A stretch of DNA of 64,000 bases from Dactylosporangium sucinum (lineage in GTDB: Bacteria; Actinomycetota; Actinomycetes; Mycobacteriales; Micromonosporaceae). A program made the position numbers and the translations under genes. The stretch spans positions 65,967-129,966 of the forward strand of contig NZ_BMPI01000015.1 in the NCBI RefSeq assembly GCF_014647515.1, in the 5' to 3' direction. Below the pieces are notes generated by a model that saw only the letters and a list, made by a program, of their open reading frames with translations, was not told the DNA's origin and searched no databases. The first letter of the stretch is position 1, and each line of letters begins with the position of its first letter. Positions 55,645 through 64,000 of the stretch are shown piece after piece.

Positions 55645-56835
55645 CTACTGAGCGGTCGCGGCCTCGTACTCGGGCAGGTCGAACGCGCCCGCCTTGGCGA
55701 ACTGCCCGGCCAGGATCTGCCGCATCGGCCAGCGCAGCATCATCCGCATCGACATCGCCCGCATCCGGATCATCGCCCGCCCCCGCGGCGCGAAGGCCCC
55801 GATCCCGCCGGGCGGCAGCTCGGTCGCGGCGGCCACGTAGTCCCGCAACTTCTCCTGGTAGGCACCGAACGCCGCGACCCCGCGCGCGGCCAGCAACTCG
55901 CCCGCGAGCACGTACGCCCCGACGAGCGCCAGGCTGGTCCCGAGCCCGGCGAGCGGCGACCCGCAGTACCCGGCGTCCCCGAGCAGCACCACCGACCCCC
56001 GCGACCAGTTCTCCACCCGCACCCGGCTGATCGAGTCGAGCACGAAGTCGGGCGCCTGCGGCAGCGCGGCGAGCAGCTCCGGCACCCGCCACCGGGCGCC
56101 GGCGAACCGCTCGGCGAGCCGCCGCTGCTGCTCGTGCACGGTGGCCCGCTCCAGCCCCGGTTCGTCCGAGGTGAAGCTGAGGTACGCCTTGGCGATCCCG
56201 TCCCGCTCCGGCCGCACCGCGGCCACGAGCCCGCCGGGCGCGTTATACATGTACATCCAGTGATCCAGGTCGCCCGGATCGGGCACACTGAACCAGGCCA
56301 TGTACGCCCCGAGCGGCCGCACGTACTCGGCCTCCGCCCCGAAGGCGAGCGCCCGCACGCCGGAGTGCACCCCGTCCGCCCCGACCACGACGTCGAACCG
56401 CTCCTCGCCCCCGTCCGCGAAGCGAACCAGGGCGCCGTCCCTCGCCTGCTCGATGGCGACGATCCGATCCCCGAACCGGTAGTCCACGTGGTCGCGCGTC
56501 GCCTCGTACAGCACCCGCGCGAGATCCCCCCGCATGATCTCGATCTCGGCCACGAACCCTTCGCCGCCGAACGCGTCGGCAGGCATCTCAGACGTCCGCC
56601 GCCCCCGATCGTCGACGGTGGCCACCCCACGCTCGTCGAGCCGCAGCGCCATGACCTCGGACATGAGCCCCATCCGCTCGACGACGCTCCTGGCGGCCCC
56701 GCGGACGTCGACCGCCTGCCCGCCGACCCGCGGCGCGCCGGCCCGCTCGACCAGGGTGACCTCGATGCCGCCCCGGTGCAGCCAGTGGGCCAGGGCAGGG
56801 CCGGCGATCCCGGCTCCGGAGATGAGCACTCGCAT
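55645..56835 (-). CDS. FAD-dependent aromatic monooxygenase
   Basis: 396 residues, class A flavoprotein monooxygenase: VLISGAGIAGPALAHWLHRGG, and GDAGYCGSPLAGLGTSLAL at the FAD ribityl loop. It probably hydroxylates a planar xenobiotic or antibiotic. TAGCTT ends seven bases before ATG 56835. It is divergent from the GntR-TetR regulator with operator arms between. Confidence 0.85.
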   Translation of the reverse strand: MRVLISGAGIAGPALAHWLHRGGIEVTLVERAGAPRVGGQAVDVRGAARSVVERMGLMSEVMALRLDERGVATVDDRGRRTSEMPADAFGGEGFVAEIEIMRGDLARVLYEATRDHVDYRFGDRIVAIEQARDGALVRFADGGEERFDVVVGADGVHSGVRALAFGAEAEYVRPLGAYMAWFSVPDPGDLDHWMYMYNAPGGLVAAVRPERDGIAKAYLSFTSDEPGLERATVHEQQRRLAERFAGARWRVPELLAALPQAPDFVLDSISRVRVENWSRGSVVLLGDAGYCGSPLAGLGTSLALVGAYVLAGELLAARGVAAFGAYQEKLRDYVAAATELPPGGIGAFAPRGRAMIRMRAMSMRMMLRWPMRQILAGQFAKAGAFDLPEYEAATAQ

Positions 56836-56876
56836 GCGCAAGAAGCTAGGCGCCCGCGGCCCGGCCGGGCGCGACG

Positions 56877-56926
56877 ACTAGTACACCCGAGCCCCCTGAC
56901 CGCGCGGCGTTCCCTGGTGTACTAGT
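56877..56926. promoter_or_regulatory. 11-base inverted repeat operator
   Basis: ACTAGTACACC (56877-56887) and GGTGTACTAGT (56916-56926) are perfect complements with a 28-base spacer. The right arm overlaps the -10 TGTACT (56918-56923), six bases before the regulator's GTG, and contains the palindrome GTACTAGTAC. Likely operator for GntR-TetR autorepression and control of the monooxygenase. Confidence 0.7.
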
Positions 56927-56929
56927 ACG

Positions 56930-57832
56930 GTGACCGCGCCCGACCCTGAGCCTCCCTATCGCCGGATCGCCGCCGAGATCCGCCGCCGCATCGCCACCGG
57001 CGACCTCCGCCCGGGCGACCGGGTCCCGTCGGCCCGCCAGATCACGCGCGACTGGAGCGTGGCGGTAGCCACGGCGACAAAGGCACTGGCAGCGCTGCGC
57101 CAGGCGGGCCTGACCACGGTCGTCGCCGGGGTCGGCACCGTCGTCGCCGGCGCCCCCACCGCCCGCCCCACGACGCCGGCCCTGTCCCGCGCGGAGATCG
57201 TCACGGTGGCGACGGCCCTGGCCGACAGGGAGGGCTTCCAGGCGGTCTCGCTCCGCCGCGTCGCAACCGAACTGGGCCTGGCAACGGCGACGGTACGCCG
57301 CCACATCGAGTCGGAGGACACCCTGATCCTCCACATGATCGACGCCGCCTTCGCCTCAGCCCCGCTCCCTCAGCCACCGCCCCAGGGCTGGCGCGTGAGG
57401 CTGGAGCTGGCAGGCCGCAGACTCTGGACCCTGTTCCGCCGCCACCCCTGGCTGGCCCCGGCCCTGTCGCTGACCCGCCCCCAACCGTCAGCCCACGGCG
57501 CCAAGTACCTGGAGTGGGTCCTGACGGCGCTGGACGGCACGGGCCTGTCGCTGCACGACCGGATGTACGTCCACCTGATGCTCTTCGGCTACATCCGAGG
57601 CCTGGCCACGGCCCTGGAGCCGGAGGCACAGGCGGAACGCGAAACCGGCATGACCGGCAACGAGTGGATGGACTCCGGCTTCGGCGACGCCCGGCTCCCA
57701 CCCGACGTCCCGATCTTCGAGCGGCTGGTGGCCATGGAAGACTTCGAACTGGACGTGGACCGCTTGTTCGACTTCGGCCTCTCCCGCCTGCTGGACGGCC
57801 TCGCCGTCTTCGTATCCCGCTCCCGCCCCTGA
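56930..57832 (+). CDS. GntR-TetR fusion repressor
   Basis: 300 residues. Residues 8-72 are a GntR winged HTH (PYRRIAAEIRRRIATGDLRPG); residues 85-140 are a TetR HTH (GFQAVSLRRVATELGLATATV), followed by a TetR ligand-binding domain. Two DNA-binding units in one chain suit the two spaced operator arms. It probably represses the divergent monooxygenase until its ligand is bound. Confidence 0.88.
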   Translation: MTAPDPEPPYRRIAAEIRRRIATGDLRPGDRVPSARQITRDWSVAVATATKALAALRQAGLTTVVAGVGTVVAGAPTARPTTPALSRAEIVTVATALADREGFQAVSLRRVATELGLATATVRRHIESEDTLILHMIDAAFASAPLPQPPPQGWRVRLELAGRRLWTLFRRHPWLAPALSLTRPQPSAHGAKYLEWVLTALDGTGLSLHDRMYVHLMLFGYIRGLATALEPEAQAERETGMTGNEWMDSGFGDARLPPDVPIFERLVAMEDFELDVDRLFDFGLSRLLDGLAVFVSRSRP

Positions 57833-57845
57833 CTGCGTGACTCCG

Positions 57846-58517
57846 TCAGCGCCGCGGCACGACGATCCCGTGCTCGTACGCAGCGATCACGGCCTGCACC
57901 CGATCCCGCACCCCGAGCTTGCCCAACAACCGGCTCACGTGCGTCTTGATGGTCTCGGTCCCCACGACGAGCCGCTCGGCGATCTCGGCGTTGGAGAGCC
58001 CCTCGGCGATCAGGCGCAGGATCTCGGTCTCCCGCGGCGACAGCGCCGGCAGCTGCCCGGCCGGCGTCGCGGTCCGTAGCCGGTTCACCTCCCCGATGAG
58101 CCGCCGCGTCACGGTGGGCGCCAGCAACGCCTCCCCGGCCGCCACGACCCGCACCGCCTCGAACAACCGCTCCGCCGCCATGTCCTTCAGCAGGAACCCG
58201 CTGGCCCCCGCCCCGAGCGCGTCGTAGACGTACTCGTCAAGGTCAAACGTGGTCAGCATGACCACCCGCGGCGCCGGCCCGGCCCCGGCAAGGATCTCCC
58301 GGGTGGCCTGAATCCCGCCCATCACCGGCATCCGCACGTCCATGAGCACCACGTCGGGCCGCAGCTCCCGGCACAGCCGCACGGCGCCGGCCCCGTCCGC
58401 CGCCGTCCCGGCAACGACGAAGTCGGGCTGCGTGTCGAGCAGCGTGGCAAACCCGTCCCGCACCGCCGCCTGGTCGTCCGCCACAACGATCCGCACCGCC
58501 ACCCCCCGCCCGGTCAC
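57846..58517 (-). CDS. NarL-type response regulator
   Basis: 223 residues: receiver with phospho-Asp in VLMDVRMPVMGG and Lys in FLLKDMA, and LuxR HTH (LSPRETEILRLIAEGLSNAE). GTG 58517 is preceded by GAGGGGA. Pairs with the kinase 31 bases upstream and probably regulates the divergent ABC exporter. Confidence 0.92.
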   Translation of the reverse strand: MTGRGVAVRIVVADDQAAVRDGFATLLDTQPDFVVAGTAADGAGAVRLCRELRPDVVLMDVRMPVMGGIQATREILAGAGPAPRVVMLTTFDLDEYVYDALGAGASGFLLKDMAAERLFEAVRVVAAGEALLAPTVTRRLIGEVNRLRTATPAGQLPALSPRETEILRLIAEGLSNAEIAERLVVGTETIKTHVSRLLGKLGVRDRVQAVIAAYEHGIVVPRR

Positions 58518-58548
58518 CGCAGCGTCCCCTCATCCGCCGGCGCGGTCA

Positions 58549-59697
58549 TCATCGACCCGCCGGCACCGGTAGCACCGCTCGCACCGCGAACCCCCCGGAC
58601 GGCCCCTCGGTCGTCTGCAGCGTGCCACCCGCCACGGCGACCCGCTCCCGCATGCCCACGAGCCCGTACCCGGCCCGCCGCTCCCCCGACGGCGCAGCCG
58701 GCGCGGGCCGCGCGGCCGCCGCCGAACGCCCGCCGGTGTTCCAGACGGCGAGCCCCAGCGTCTCGTCGCCGTACGTGACCTCGACGTCCACGGCGGCGCC
58801 CGGCGCGTGCCGGCGGGTGTTGGTCAGGGCTTCCTGCACGATGCGGTAGGCCGTCAGCTCCAGCCCCGGATCCAGCGGCCGACAACGGCCGCGCACGATC
58901 AGGTGCACCCGCGAGCCGTCGACCTCGCGCGCCTCGTCGGTCAGCGCCAGCAGCTCGGCGAGGCCCGGCTGCGGCGACGCCCCGGGCGCCGTCGAGTCCT
59001 CCCGCAGCACCCCGAGCACGCGCCGCAGCTCGGCCATCGCCATCCGGGCGGTCTCGCCGATGGCCTGCAGGCGGGTGGCGGCGAGCTCGGGCAGCCCGGG
59101 CGTTGCCAGGCGGGCGGTGTCGGCCTGGACGGACAGCATCGAGATGTGGTGCGCGACCACGTCGTGCAGCTCGCGCGCGATGCGGGCCCGCTCCTCGTGG
59201 ACCGCGTAGGCCCGCGTGAGCCCGTCGAACCGGGTGGCGACCTCCCGCCGGTCGGCGGACTCGGCGCCGTCCCGCCGGGCCGTGCCCAGCGCGAGCGCGC
59301 CCGCCGAGACGACCAGCAGGCCGACGCCGACGACGCCGGGCCGTGCGATCGCATACGCCACATAGGGCAGGGCGAACAGCTGCGCGACCCGGCCGGACGT
59401 GCGGGCGCCCACGACGTACAGCACTCCTGCCTGCGCGACGACGGCGGCCACCGTCGGCCGCTCGCCCAGCGCGAGCGCCACGAGCGTGGCGCCGGTGGCG
59501 GCGACCGCGGCCGGCACGGGGCGCGTGCGCACGAACGCGATCGGGAGCGTGGCGCACAGCGCGAGCGCCAGCGCCGCCATGAGGTCGCCGACGGTCCGGG
59601 CGCCGTGCAGCACGGCTTCCGCGGCGGCGGCCGTGCCGAGCTCGACGGCGGCCGCCGACGGCGTGCGCACAAAGCCCGGCAGACCCACGCCGCCCAT
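58549..59697 (-). CDS. NarL-type sensor histidine kinase
   Basis: 382 residues: about five membrane helices without an obvious extracytoplasmic sensor, HisKA_3 (His in RELHDVVAHHISMLS) and HATPase (GYGLVGMRER). Divergent from the ABC genes, an arrangement typical of drug- or peptide-responsive exporters that act as co-sensors. Confidence 0.9.
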   Translation of the reverse strand: MGGVGLPGFVRTPSAAAVELGTAAAAEAVLHGARTVGDLMAALALALCATLPIAFVRTRPVPAAVAATGATLVALALGERPTVAAVVAQAGVLYVVGARTSGRVAQLFALPYVAYAIARPGVVGVGLLVVSAGALALGTARRDGAESADRREVATRFDGLTRAYAVHEERARIARELHDVVAHHISMLSVQADTARLATPGLPELAATRLQAIGETARMAMAELRRVLGVLREDSTAPGASPQPGLAELLALTDEAREVDGSRVHLIVRGRCRPLDPGLELTAYRIVQEALTNTRRHAPGAAVDVEVTYGDETLGLAVWNTGGRSAAAARPAPAAPSGERRAGYGLVGMRERVAVAGGTLQTTEGPSGGFAVRAVLPVPAGR

Positions 59698-59833
59698 TAT
59701 GGTGGCGGGCCGGCGGGCCCGCGTCCCGCTGCGGAGCCACCTTCGGGGTCCCTCGCGTGGGGGACGGCGCGGCGCGCAAGATAGCTCTCGTCCGTGACGC
59801 GGCCGGCCCGGCCGGTGCCCTACGGTTCGTGCC

Positions 59834-60769
59834 ATGCCCGGCTTCGCCATCGAGGTTCGCGACCTGACCAAGCGCTACGGTGCGCTGACCGCGGTCGACG
59901 GTCTGAGCTTCTCGGTGCAGGCCGGGAAGGTCACCGGCTTCGTCGGTCCCAACGGGGCGGGCAAGTCGACCACGCTGCGGATGATGCTGGGGCTCGACCG
60001 GCCCGACGCCGGCGATGCGCGCATCGGCGGCCGGCACTATCGCACCTTCCACGAGCCGGCCCGCACCGTCGGCGCGCTGCTCGACGCGGAGGCGGTGCAT
60101 CCCGGCCGTCGCGCGGTCGACCATCTGCTGTGGATGGCGCGGTACAACGGAATTCCCCGCTCCCGGGTCACCGCCGTCCTCGAGCAGGTCGGTCTCGCCG
60201 CCGTCGCCCGGAAGCGGGTCGGTGGCTTCTCGCTGGGCATGCGGCAGCGGCTCGGCATCGCCGGCGCCCTCCTCGGCGACCCGCCGGTGCTGATCCTCGA
60301 CGAGCCGGTCAACGGTCTGGATCCGGAGGGCATCCAGTGGATCCGCGGATTCCTCCGCTCGCTGGCGGCGGAGGGTCGCACGGTGCTGGTGTCCAGCCAT
60401 CTCATGGGCGAGCTGCAGGACACGGCCGACCACCTCGTCGTGATCGGGCGGGGCAGGCTGCTCGCCGACACCGGCGTCGCGCAGTTGCTCGAGCAAGTGT
60501 CGGGCGGCCGCACCGAGGTCCGCACGCCGGCGCGGCTGGCGGCGGTCGACGCCCTGGCGAATGCCGGCGCCACCGTGGCCGTCACCGGACCGGACACCCT
60601 GACCGTCACCGGTCTCGACCCCGAGCGCGTCATCGCCGCCCTGACCGGCGCGGGCGTGCCGTTCACCGGGATCGCCGAGCATCGCGCCGCCCTGGAGGAC
60701 GCCTACATGGCGCTGACCCGCGAGCACACCACGTTCGCCACGACGGACGGGGACGGCACGTGGACGTGA
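59834..60769 (+). CDS. ABC exporter ATP-binding protein
   Basis: 311 residues: Walker A GPNGAGKST, signature FSLGMRQRL, Walker B VLILDEPVNGLDPEG, and a C-terminal extension after the nucleotide-binding domain as in BcrA-type exporters. TACGGT ends seven bases before the ATG. Stop overlaps the permease GTG (GTGA). Confidence 0.92.
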   Translation: MPGFAIEVRDLTKRYGALTAVDGLSFSVQAGKVTGFVGPNGAGKSTTLRMMLGLDRPDAGDARIGGRHYRTFHEPARTVGALLDAEAVHPGRRAVDHLLWMARYNGIPRSRVTAVLEQVGLAAVARKRVGGFSLGMRQRLGIAGALLGDPPVLILDEPVNGLDPEGIQWIRGFLRSLAAEGRTVLVSSHLMGELQDTADHLVVIGRGRLLADTGVAQLLEQVSGGRTEVRTPARLAAVDALANAGATVAVTGPDTLTVTGLDPERVIAALTGAGVPFTGIAEHRAALEDAYMALTREHTTFATTDGDGTWT

Positions 60770-62244
60770 CCGAGCGGCGGCCGCGGGCGGGCGCGATGGC
60801 CGGCCGGGCGTTGCGGGCCGAGTGGACGAAGCTCCGGTCGGTTCGCGGCACCTGGCTGGCGCTGGCCGCGATGGCCGGGCTGACGCTGTTCCTGGGGCTG
60901 CTGTCGGCGACGCTGAGCCGCAGCGACGTGAACCGCGGGGTGCTGACCGTCGACCAGTTCCACTTCGTGCATCGCCCGCTCGTCGGCGACGGCAGCGTCA
61001 CGGCACGGGTCACGGCCCAGACCGACTCCGGCGCGTGGGCGAAGGCCGGCCTGATGCTCAAGGCGAGCGACACGAGCGGAGCGGCGTATGTGGCGCTGAT
61101 GGTCACGCCGGACCACGGGGTCCTGCTGCAGGCCGACGCGCGGACCGAGCTGCGCGGCGGGAGCGGCGGCGCGCCCCGCTGGCTCCGGCTGACGCGGGCC
61201 GGCCAGTCGGTCACCGGCGCCGAGTCGGCCGACGGGGTGGCCTGGCGCGACGTCGGCACCGTCACCGTTCCCGGGCTGCCGGCCGAGGCGCGGGCGGGCG
61301 TGTTCGTCGGTTCCCCGCCGTACGTCCACTTCGTCCAGTTCCCCGGGGAGTACCGGAGGTACGACCCGACGATCGGTGCGGCGAGCTTCGACCACGTCGC
61401 GGTGAGCCCGAGCGGGCCGGCCGCTGCCTGGCAGGACACCGACGTCACGCCGGCCGATCCGCGGGATCCGCCGCCGCCCCTCGACGGCGGCCTGCCGAAC
61501 CTGCCGATCCTGCCGGGTGCCAGCGCATGGCACGACGACGGCTCGGTCACCGTCCGGGGCAGTGGCGACATCGGCCGGGTCGGCCTCGGCGGCATCGACA
61601 TCGCCGACCTGGACCGCGTGAAGGCCAGCCTCTTCGGCGTGCAGCTCGGCATCATCGGGGCCATCGCGCTGGGGGCGCTCGCGATGACGTCGGAGCACCG
61701 CAGCCGGACGCTCGACACGACGTTCGCGATGCAGCCGAGGCGTTCGCTCGTCCTGGCCGCGAAGTCGGTCGTGCTGGCGCTGGTCGTCCTCGCCGCCGGG
61801 CTGGCGACCGGGGTGGTGAGCTTCCTGGTCACGCAGCCGCTGCAGGAGACCGGCGGATTCGGGCCGCCCGTCTACCCGTCGCACAGCCTGACCGACCCGG
61901 TGGTGCTGCGCGCGATCGGCGGCGCCGCGGCGTACCTGGCGTTGATCGCCGTGTTCAGCCTGGCGGTGGGCACGATCGTCCGCCGTACCGCCGGTGCCGT
62001 CATCGCCCTGCTCACGCTGCTGGTGGTGATCCCGGTCGTCGTGGCGGGCACGTCCGACGCCGGAGACGGCTGGCTGCGTCGCTTCACGCCGGTGGCCGGC
62101 ACGTCGATCCTGCAGACGACGCAGTTCCCGCCGGGATCGAACGAGACGGTGACGGGGCCGTGGACGGGGTTCGCGGTGCTGTGCGGGTACACCGCGGCGG
62201 TGCTGGGCGCCGCGTTCTGGCTGCTGCGGAGGCGGGACCCGTGA
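60766..62244 (+). CDS. ABC-2 permease with large extracytoplasmic insert
   Basis: 492 residues. Helix 1 (about 30-50) is followed by an extracytoplasmic region of about 230 residues, of which 70-215 resembles a DUF1349/concanavalin-like beta-sandwich (GLMLKASDTSGAAYVALMV, WLRLTRAGQSVTG); five to six helices follow. The sandwich may bind the exported compound or glycans. Overlaps both neighbours. Confidence 0.82.
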   Translation: MTERRPRAGAMAGRALRAEWTKLRSVRGTWLALAAMAGLTLFLGLLSATLSRSDVNRGVLTVDQFHFVHRPLVGDGSVTARVTAQTDSGAWAKAGLMLKASDTSGAAYVALMVTPDHGVLLQADARTELRGGSGGAPRWLRLTRAGQSVTGAESADGVAWRDVGTVTVPGLPAEARAGVFVGSPPYVHFVQFPGEYRRYDPTIGAASFDHVAVSPSGPAAAWQDTDVTPADPRDPPPPLDGGLPNLPILPGASAWHDDGSVTVRGSGDIGRVGLGGIDIADLDRVKASLFGVQLGIIGAIALGALAMTSEHRSRTLDTTFAMQPRRSLVLAAKSVVLALVVLAAGLATGVVSFLVTQPLQETGGFGPPVYPSHSLTDPVVLRAIGGAAAYLALIAVFSLAVGTIVRRTAGAVIALLTLLVVIPVVVAGTSDAGDGWLRRFTPVAGTSILQTTQFPPGSNETVTGPWTGFAVLCGYTAAVLGAAFWLLRRRDP

Positions 62245-63071
62245 TCCGCGCGGTGTGCTCCGAGTGGACCAAGCTGCGGTCGCTGCCGTCCGGCGTCTGG
62301 TCGCTGGTCGCGGTGGCCGCGCTGATGGTCGGCGGCGGGGCGGCCGTCATCCTGATCACGGACGTGCCCGGGTGCGCGACCGGTCCGCCCGGCTGCGGCC
62401 GGGGCGCAACGGCCGCCTCGGCCCGCGCGCTCAGCGACACCGCCGCCCTGCTGCTGTCGGGCGTTCACCTGGCCCAGATCGCGGCGGTGGCCGCCGGGGT
62501 GGCGCTCAGCTGCGGCGAGTACCAGCCGAGGCTGCTGCGCACCACCCTGGCGATGCACCCGCGGCGGCCGACCGTGTTCACGGCCAAGGCGATCGTCGTC
62601 GGCGCGGCCGTGCTGACCGCCGCGGCGGTGGGCGTCGGCCTGGCGCTGCTGGCCGGGCGGCCGCTGCTGGAGGCGCACGGGCTGACGCCGGGCGTCGGGT
62701 ACCCGCCCCCGGACCTGGGCTCGGCGGACCTGCGGCGGGCGGCGGTGGGCACGGCGCTGTACGTCACGCTGATCGCGCTGCTGGCCCTGGGGATCGGCGC
62801 CGTGCTCCGGCACGCTGGTGCGGCGATCGGGGCGACGTTGACGCTGCTGTACGGGCCGTATGTGGTGACGCTGCTGGTGCCCATGTCCGCCACGGCGCTG
62901 CACCGGGTCCAGAGTGTCATGCCGATGAGCGCCGGGCTGGCCGTGCAGACCACCGTGGCGGGCACCGGCACCGCGCCGCTGTCGCCGTGGGCCGGCCTGG
63001 CGGTGCTGGGGGTGTACGCAGCGTCGTTCCTGTTGCTCGGCGCCGCCCTGGTCGCCGTCCGCGACGCCTGA
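62241..63071 (+). CDS. ABC-2 permease
   Basis: 276 residues, six predicted membrane helices, beginning with the EWTKLRSLPSGVWSL motif shared with the first permease (EWTKLRSVRGTWLAL), so the two are paralogues. A short extracytoplasmic loop has two Cys (CATGPPGC). GTG overlaps the previous stop. Confidence 0.85.
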   Translation: MIRAVCSEWTKLRSLPSGVWSLVAVAALMVGGGAAVILITDVPGCATGPPGCGRGATAASARALSDTAALLLSGVHLAQIAAVAAGVALSCGEYQPRLLRTTLAMHPRRPTVFTAKAIVVGAAVLTAAAVGVGLALLAGRPLLEAHGLTPGVGYPPPDLGSADLRRAAVGTALYVTLIALLALGIGAVLRHAGAAIGATLTLLYGPYVVTLLVPMSATALHRVQSVMPMSAGLAVQTTVAGTGTAPLSPWAGLAVLGVYAASFLLLGAALVAVRDA

Positions 63072-63132
63072 CGAACGGGCCGACTGCCGAACGGGCCCAC
63101 TGCCAACCGGGTGCGGCAGTATCGTGGCGCGC

Positions 63133-64000
63133 GTGGACGGGGAGCTTGCGGGCGAGCTGTACGAGGAGCTCGGGGAGATCTGGTGCCTCACGTTCGTGCG
63201 CGGGGTGGACGCTCGGGAGGCGCTGCGGCGGTTCGGTGCGTATCCGGACACCATTGTTCCTCGGACGCTCGGTGACATCGGGGAGCTGAGGCTCTCGTTC
63301 GACGCCGGGTATCCGGCCGTCGCGGCGGTCACCGACGTGGGCGGGTGGGCGGTTGTCCTCGAGCCGGAAGGGTTCGAGGCGGCGCACACGTTGCTCGAAG
63401 CGGTGTCGGCGGGGACGGAGGCGGTGTCCGTCCTGCGGCACGACTACGCGGCGGCTCGCTTCGGTCATGCGGTCGACGGTGTGCTGGTGACCGGGTTCGA
63501 CCCCGACTGGCCGCATCGGCGCTGGGGCACCGAGCCGGATCGCCACGGGGTGTTCGCCGAGGAGGACGACGAGCGGGACGCCGCCTGGGCGCTCCCGCTC
63601 GCGGCCGGGATCGCCGGTTGGTTGCCCTCGTTGGATTCGGTGCGGGAGCCGTGGCTGTCGGCGGAGTTCGACCCCTGGTTCACGCCCGCGCGGCCGACCC
63701 AGCGGCTGCGCGGGGACGACTCGGAGCTGCACGCGGCGGTCGAGGGGGCCGGGGCGGCCGACCTGCGGGCGGTAGCGGTCGCCGAGGTGCGGCGCATCGC
63801 CGGGCTGCTGGGCGTCGCGGGTACGGCGGGGCTGGAGGAGGTGCTGCGGGCGGCGGCCGGGGAGCGGTTCCCCGGGGTGCCGGTGGACTCGGCGCTCGGC
63901 GTGGCCGTGCGCGGGTGGCTGCGAGAGGCCTCACGGGCGTCCTGGTCGCTGAACCTCGATCGGCACCGGATGAGCGAGGGCGAGCGGCAGCGTGGGTACC
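63133..64000 (+). CDS. DUF6461-like protein, truncated by window edge
   Basis: At least 289 codons open to the end of the window. It begins DGELAGELYEELGEIWCLTF, then RGVDAREALRRFGAYPD, a DUF6461-like pattern of unknown function. GTG 63133 is fixed by TATCGT ending seven bases upstream; the GTG at 63124 overlaps that box. Confidence 0.7.
   Translation, partial: MDGELAGELYEELGEIWCLTFVRGVDAREALRRFGAYPDTIVPRTLGDIGELRLSFDAGYPAVAAVTDVGGWAVVLEPEGFEAAHTLLEAVSAGTEAVSVLRHDYAAARFGHAVDGVLVTGFDPDWPHRRWGTEPDRHGVFAEEDDERDAAWALPLAAGIAGWLPSLDSVREPWLSAEFDPWFTPARPTQRLRGDDSELHAAVEGAGAADLRAVAVAEVRRIAGLLGVAGTAGLEEVLRAAAGERFPGVPVDSALGVAVRGWLREASRASWSLNLDRHRMSEGERQRGY

Overview
The window is very GC-rich, gene-dense DNA with tightly overlapping operons (ATGA, GTGA and TGATG junctions) and many GTG starts. 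Family content (DUF4193, chaplin-like surface protein, ECF41-type sigma factor, DUF350/DUF4247/DUF4178/DUF2617 operon, snapalysin-type protease) points to a filamentous actinobacterium. A complete chemotaxis operon in such a genome suggests a Micromonosporaceae member with motile spores (Actinoplanes/Dactylosporangium-like); that placement is inference. I see no tRNA, rRNA, CRISPR array, insertion sequence, prophage or origin. No gene-free stretch exceeds 300 bases; the longest is 46039-46295, where I recognise nothing. 

Layout. 1-3.3 kb: esterase-like hydrolase, degenerate EAL-HDOD protein, GNAT, secreted snapalysin-like protease. 3.4-11.9 kb: GGDEF-EAL protein followed by cheW-cheR-cheD-cheB-short MCP-cheY-STAS-cheA, with a second, full-length MCP converging from the right (12.1-13.8 kb). 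13.9-24.5 kb: papain-fold protein, small membrane protein, serA, ArsR/SRPBCC pair, NarL-type two-component system, RNase Z, DUF4193, and a divergent pair of flavoproteins whose start codons overlap. 24.5-31.3 kb: VanW protein, ATP-grasp and phosphoribosyltransferase genes, UbiA prenyltransferase, and an unusual HTH-membrane-glycosidase-like protein. 31.3-40.1 kb: VOC protein, YciO, SnoaL-like and DUF4328 proteins, an SRPBCC gene behind a clear repressor-type promoter, a six-gene membrane/aminopropyltransferase operon and a DUF2252 protein. 40.2-49.9 kb: argG, GNAT, a LysR/DapA-like divergent pair, an acidic small protein, MBL hydrolase, DUF1800/DUF1501 pair and a kinase-like protein. 49.9-57.8 kb: ECF41 sigma factor with oxidoreductase, double chaplin-like protein, PhzF, second copy of the acidic protein, an Rnl2-type RNA ligase, and an FAD monooxygenase facing a GntR-TetR fusion regulator. 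57.8-64 kb: NarL-type two-component system divergent from an ABC exporter, then a DUF6461-like gene cut by the window edge. 

Themes. Many genes have a TAnnnT-like -10 box ending 6-7 bases before the start codon, so leaderless transcription looks common and helps choose starts. Several convergent gene junctions carry large inverted repeats. The observations I rate highest are the HTH-TM-glycosidase-like sensor that has lost both expected catalytic glutamates and carries TTA codons, the paralogous acidic proteins, the doubly operated SRPBCC promoter, the orphan RNA ligase, and the GntR-TetR operator.
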